Source: JBFWNG01 sp050251195
GTDB lineage: Bacteria > Bdellovibrionota_B > Oligoflexia > Oligoflexales > Oligoflexaceae
Assembly: GCA_050251195.1 (NCBI GenBank)
Contig: JBFWNG010000010.1
Location: forward strand, 94,178 to 158,177
Direction of reading: 5' to 3'
DNA: 64,000 bases
Shown: piece after piece, positions 61,224 to 64,000 of the stretch
How the letters are laid out: each line of letters opens with the position of its first letter
Numbering within the stretch: position 1 is the stretch's first letter
The notes under the pieces: generated by a model
Told to the model about the DNA's origin: nothing
Seen by the model: only the letters and a program-made list of their open reading frames with translations
Databases searched by the model: none
Made by a program: the position numbers and the translations under genes

Positions 61224-62009
61224 ATGAAGAACGTGAATCAAGACATTACTGACTACCGAGATTTCCTGCTCAACGCCTATAAGGAAAAACGCCAGAAAAA
61301 CTCGCAATACTCGCTCAGGTCCTACGCAAAGTTTCTAGGCATAAGCGCACCCCAGCTCTCAAAAATCCTAAATAGGAAACAACCTCTGAGTTTGCGACAC
61401 GCAACGCAGATTGCTGACAAACTGGCACTCTCACCAAGCCAGAGATCGCAACTAGCAACAGCACTTAACTCAGAACTCTTGTTGCCAACGGACGCAAGAG
61501 GGCGTCAGGAATTTCTTCAGCTAGCGGACGATCGTTTTCGTCTTATTTCCGATTGGTGGCACTTTGCTATCTTGAGTTTAGGCTCGGTGAGAGGCAACAG
61601 CAAAGATCCCAAATGGATCGCTACGCGGCTCGGCATAACGGTACAAGTGGCTGAGGACGCGTTTCAACGGCTCTTGAGATTGAATCTGGTTGAGATGGTT
61701 GACGGCGGCTATCGTCAGAGCGGTCTCCCCCTTTCGACAACAACCGATGTCCCGTCATCGGCCATCCAAAAATACCATCGTCAGAACTTAGAACTTGCAG
61801 CTGAGAAACTTGGCTCGATACCCGTTGACTTGCGGGAGTTCACGTCCATCACAATCGCGGTTGATCCGAATAACATCGCAAAAGCAAAGGACGCCATTCG
61901 GAAATTCAAGAGATCGATGGCCGATAGTCTTGGATCAGGCAACAAGGAAGAAGTTTATACTCTCGCAATACAACTCTTTCCACTTACTACTCAGGAGGAT
62001 GTGAAATGA
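61224..62009 (+). CDS. TIGR02147-family regulator, second copy
   Basis: This 261-residue product starts with ITDYRDFLLNAYKEKRQKNS. The HTH-like YSLRSYAKFLGISAPQLSKI and LNRKQPLSLRHATQIADKL follow. Later hallmarks are ISDWWHFAILSLGSVRG, WIATRLGITVQVAEDAFQRL and a closing SITIAVDPNNIAKAKDAIR. It belongs to the same family as the 54752 gene but is only moderately similar. It overlaps the next gene by ATGA, so this regulator and the exported protein are cotranscribed. Confidence 0.9.
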   Translation: MKNVNQDITDYRDFLLNAYKEKRQKNSQYSLRSYAKFLGISAPQLSKILNRKQPLSLRHATQIADKLALSPSQRSQLATALNSELLLPTDARGRQEFLQLADDRFRLISDWWHFAILSLGSVRGNSKDPKWIATRLGITVQVAEDAFQRLLRLNLVEMVDGGYRQSGLPLSTTTDVPSSAIQKYHRQNLELAAEKLGSIPVDLREFTSITIAVDPNNIAKAKDAIRKFKRSMADSLGSGNKEEVYTLAIQLFPLTTQEDVK

Positions 62010-62746
62010 AACACTATGTCATGGCATTGTTCCTTTGGTGGGGAATGTCCCTCTCTTTCGGCTTAAGAGCCAATGAAGTAAATAACGGGGGAGCACCATC
62101 CTACCTCCAGTATTGGTCCATGATTCGTCATAGTCCAGTTCTGCTCGAGAATTTGATTCCGGGACAGTCCATAAAATTCCTAATGGAAGAAACAACATAT
62201 AAAACGGAAGCAGGAATCCCGGGCGGAACCGCCTGGAATCTAGCTGCTACAGTCGAAATCAAAGTCGCTTCGATGGAGAAGGGTCGTCTTTGGTTACACA
62301 CCACTGTTTCCGACTGGAATGATCACGGAGAGACAATCATCAAAGAACTTATTCAGTGGCCCGAAAGACGTCTGTTGCGGAGGAAATCTTGCCAACTCAA
62401 TAAATGTGAAGAAAAATCCTTTGAACCTGACGGCAAGAAGGTCTACAGCGAACGCGATCTTCGCGTATGTTACAATTGCACGGACGATGCGAAATTTATC
62501 TTGGCCTATTCTGAACCAACAGTAATCATCACTCCTCGCGGCACACGAAACACGGACGTCGAAGCTTTCTCAGGGGAAGCTATGGTTGGACGTGAGAATT
62601 CTCACTCCACGCTAAAAATCTGGAACGACCCGGACACTCCTATTCTCCCGTTTTCAAAAATGTTTCGGGCCCAGGCCTACCAAAATGCCCAGCAAGGAAG
62701 TGGTTACGTGGAAACCAAATTGACTCTGATTGGATATCAGAGGTGA
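62006..62746 (+). CDS. Secreted protein of unknown function, coupled to TIGR02147
   Basis: This 246-residue product has a signal peptide (1-22, ending GLRA). A motif NNGGAPSYLQYWSMIRHSPVL follows, then beta-rich sequence with two pairs of Cys (KSCQLNKCEEK and VCYNCTDDAKF). It ends YVETKLTLIGYQR. No family is recognised. The 4-nt overlap with the TIGR02147 gene indicates a joint unit. Confidence 0.6.
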   Translation: MKHYVMALFLWWGMSLSFGLRANEVNNGGAPSYLQYWSMIRHSPVLLENLIPGQSIKFLMEETTYKTEAGIPGGTAWNLAATVEIKVASMEKGRLWLHTTVSDWNDHGETIIKELIQWPERRLLRRKSCQLNKCEEKSFEPDGKKVYSERDLRVCYNCTDDAKFILAYSEPTVIITPRGTRNTDVEAFSGEAMVGRENSHSTLKIWNDPDTPILPFSKMFRAQAYQNAQQGSGYVETKLTLIGYQR

Positions 62747-62842
62747 CCTGACACTATGATGATAGGTTTGGCCGACCTCGTCACTCCATCATGACATCCG
62801 AGGCCAAACCATACTCTAGCAAAAATAATATTTTATACGATT

Positions 62843-62863
62843 CGGCAGCAATCTTTGCTGCCG
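62843..62863. other. Perfect hairpin upstream of the 62898 lipoprotein
   Basis: CGGCAGCAA / TTGCTGCCG with a 3-nt loop, ending 34 nt before the start codon. A longer inverted repeat GGTTTGGCC / GGCCAAACC precedes it. It is either the terminator of the upstream pair without a T-tract or a leader element. Confidence 0.4.
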
Positions 62864-62897
62864 CTTAGAGAAACTTTGTCACTCATTGGAGGCTCAC

Positions 62898-63296
62898 ATG
62901 AAAATTTTAGGAAGTGCATTGCTTGTTCTAGCACAAATGACAACATCTTGTAATGCCCGTGCGGCAAGTCCCAACGACCGGATCAACGCGTCACGTTCCG
63001 GCGATTGGGCAATCATGGTTACCGCGTATCAAATCTCTCCCAACGAAGACTCCACGGTACTAGAAGAGCTAGGATCCCTCGTCGTACGAGAGACCGCAAA
63101 TGGCTTTCTGAGCAAAACGATCATAACAAAGGATGGATTTCACGAAGGCGCAACCTTCTGCATTTTGGTGAACAAAAATCTTGGAAATTCCGAAGACGAG
63201 AGAAATAGAATCCTAACGGAAATCACCGAGCTGCAAGAGACGGCGCAGATTGACGATTTCAACGTAACGCATCCTGCGGATTGCTTTGCTGAGTAG
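62898..63296 (+). CDS. Small lipoprotein, function unknown
   Basis: This product of 132 residues starts at ATG 62898 with GGAGG 5 nt upstream. A lipobox TTSC is followed by NARAA. The mature part is a small alpha/beta domain with two Cys (ATFCILVNKN and ADCFAE). A helix with ITELQETAQ precedes the end. No family is recognised. A terminator lies at 63325-63363. Confidence 0.65.
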   Translation: MKILGSALLVLAQMTTSCNARAASPNDRINASRSGDWAIMVTAYQISPNEDSTVLEELGSLVVRETANGFLSKTIITKDGFHEGATFCILVNKNLGNSEDERNRILTEITELQETAQIDDFNVTHPADCFAE

Positions 63297-63324
63297 TGAG
63301 AGGCATTTTCTGGTGGTTGAAAAA

Positions 63325-63363
63325 GGAGGGGGCATGCCGGATATGCCGCCCCTCTTTGCGTTT
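63325..63363 (+). terminator. Terminator of the 62898 lipoprotein gene
   Basis: GAGGGG / CCCCTC outer stem with an inner GGCAT / ATGCC stem (63326-63354), followed by TTTGCGTTT. Confidence 0.75.
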
Positions 63364-63494
63364 AGGTTGACGGCTCAAACCTAAGTCAGAGATATGAAGG
63401 ACTATTTTGACTATGAAGAAAGTCGCGATTCGCTGTGCTCGGATAATTTTCCTGGATAAACTTTCTCTTTTGTATTAAAGAGTTAAGACCTCAA

Positions 63495-63581
63495 GGAGAG
63501 ATGGCCGAGTGGCTGAAGGCGCACGCTTGGAAAGCGTGTTTATCTTAACCGGTAACGAGGGTTCGAATCCCTCTCTCTCCG
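63495..63581 (+). tRNA. tRNA-Ser (anticodon GGA)
   Basis: Acceptor GGAGAGA pairs with TCTCTCC, discriminator G. The anticodon stem CACGC/GCGTG encloses TTGGAAA, giving GGA, which reads UCC/UCU serine codons. A long variable arm is present, as in class II tRNAs. The T-arm is GAGGG-TTCGAAT-CCCTC. The 3' CCA is not encoded (GCTCCA follows). The size is 87 nt. A decayed integrase lies directly downstream. Confidence 0.97.
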
Positions 63582-63610
63582 CTCCAATTTTCCTAACTTA
63601 CTCACAACAT

Positions 63611-63895
63611 TCACGAATCCAAAATCGCAACAGAACGCATCTGTGATTCCGTCTGTGATTTTGAAAACTGCTCATTCCGCAGGTCGAAGCTTTCGGGTTT
63701 TCCGATCTCGAGGGGGGCACCGGTGTGCCGGTTTTCGGAAGGCAGCCGAATGATCGCCGCAGTTTTGTCCGCGTCAGTGGTCTTGAGCACAGCGACAGCC
63801 TTCGCGTACCTTTCGGTAACGCGCTGACTGCGATGTCCGAGGTTCGCCTGAACGGAAGACAAACTGCCTGTAGCAACCCAAATCTGAAATTCCCC
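63611..63895 (-). pseudogene. Tyrosine-recombinase (integrase) C-terminal remnant
   Basis: On the minus strand the frame reads WVATGSLSSVQANLGHRSQR and then VTERYAK, the end of phage-type integrase catalytic domains: the box with His in LGHRS and the catalytic Tyr in ERYAK. The upstream boxes with the first Arg and the RHT-like motif are missing, so it is a truncated pseudogene. After ERYAK the frame continues about 55 residues to a stop beside the tRNA. It points toward tRNA-Ser, the normal orientation of an island integrase next to attL. Confidence 0.75.
63676..63727. repeat. Direct repeat A in the integrase scar
   Basis: 52 bases that match repeat B (63908-63959) at 44 positions. In the minus-strand frame both encode the pattern TG-x-L/P-x-E-[IV]-GK-x-ESFDLR, so both look like copies of one protein tail. 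Confidence 0.85.
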
Positions 63896-63907
63896 CTGTG
63901 GAAAACC

Positions 63908-63959
63908 TCCGCAGGTCGAAGCTTTCGAGCTTTCCGACCTCGAAGAGCGTACCGGTGCG
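63908..63959. repeat. Direct repeat B in the integrase scar
   Basis: Second copy of the 52-base unit, 232 bases from the first, again readable on the minus strand as a GK-x-ESFDLR segment (EVGKLESFDLRRF). The remainder, to the window end, holds no intact gene that I can support. Confidence 0.85.
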
Positions 63960-64000
63960 TCTAAAATCTGAAAACAAACCTTCCTTTCCGACTCTGTTGT

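Noticed and set aside
63407..63477. Promoter for tRNA-Ser built from TTGACT and GATAAT or TATTAA
   Set aside because: No pair has a 16-18 bp spacer, so the promoter cannot be placed with confidence.

Overview
The window looks like a chromosomal segment from a Gram-negative bacterium of the Bdellovibrionota (Oligoflexia-like) lineage. The evidence is two TIGR02147-family regulators (54752-55561, 61224-62009), about fifteen predicted lipoproteins, many of them with secreted hydrolase domains, OmpA-, porin- and TolC-type outer-membrane proteins, and a mid-range GC content. This placement is inferred from gene families; no 16S gene is present. Alternative start codons (GTG, TTG) with good ribosome binding sites are frequent.

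Layout. 0-6.3 kb: ribosomal genes rpsR-rpmB plus a 35-residue basic protein, envelope proteins (OmpA family, FN3-like lipoprotein, trypsin-like protease, small barrel), rnhA, and rpsT with a histone-H1-like tail. 6.4-15 kb: housekeeping genes mazG-gpmI, dtd-cutA, a DHH phosphoesterase, an XPB-like helicase overlapping a Bax1/DUF790-like nuclease, and uppP. 15-20.5 kb: a porin and a HAMP protein-ruvA-ruvB-membrane protein operon. 20.5-27.8 kb: the translation operon rimP-nusA-infB-rbfA-truB with metK as its last gene, preceded by a terminator-like hairpin in the leader and closed by a strong terminator.

28-63 kb is an accessory, secretion-rich region. It holds trypsin-like proteases, two metzincins, an S41 protease, an HNH lipoprotein, an Asp-box protein, a TSUP transporter, hrpB, and a complete MarR-EmrA-EmrB-TolC efflux cluster. 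Four times a transcription regulator stands head to head with a secreted or exported protein: TPR/wHTH with a trypsin-like protease, XRE with an S41 protease, TIGR02147 with a metzincin, and TIGR02147 with a Cys-rich secreted protein. Palindromes lie in the shared promoter regions. These look like repeated local regulator-effector modules, possibly tied to extracellular digestion or predation (inference).

The right end has tRNA-Ser(GGA) followed by a decayed tyrosine-recombinase C-terminus with duplicated coding-like segments, probably the scarred edge of an integrated element. A palindromic TTCCGCG-rich repeat occurs in three intergenic regions.
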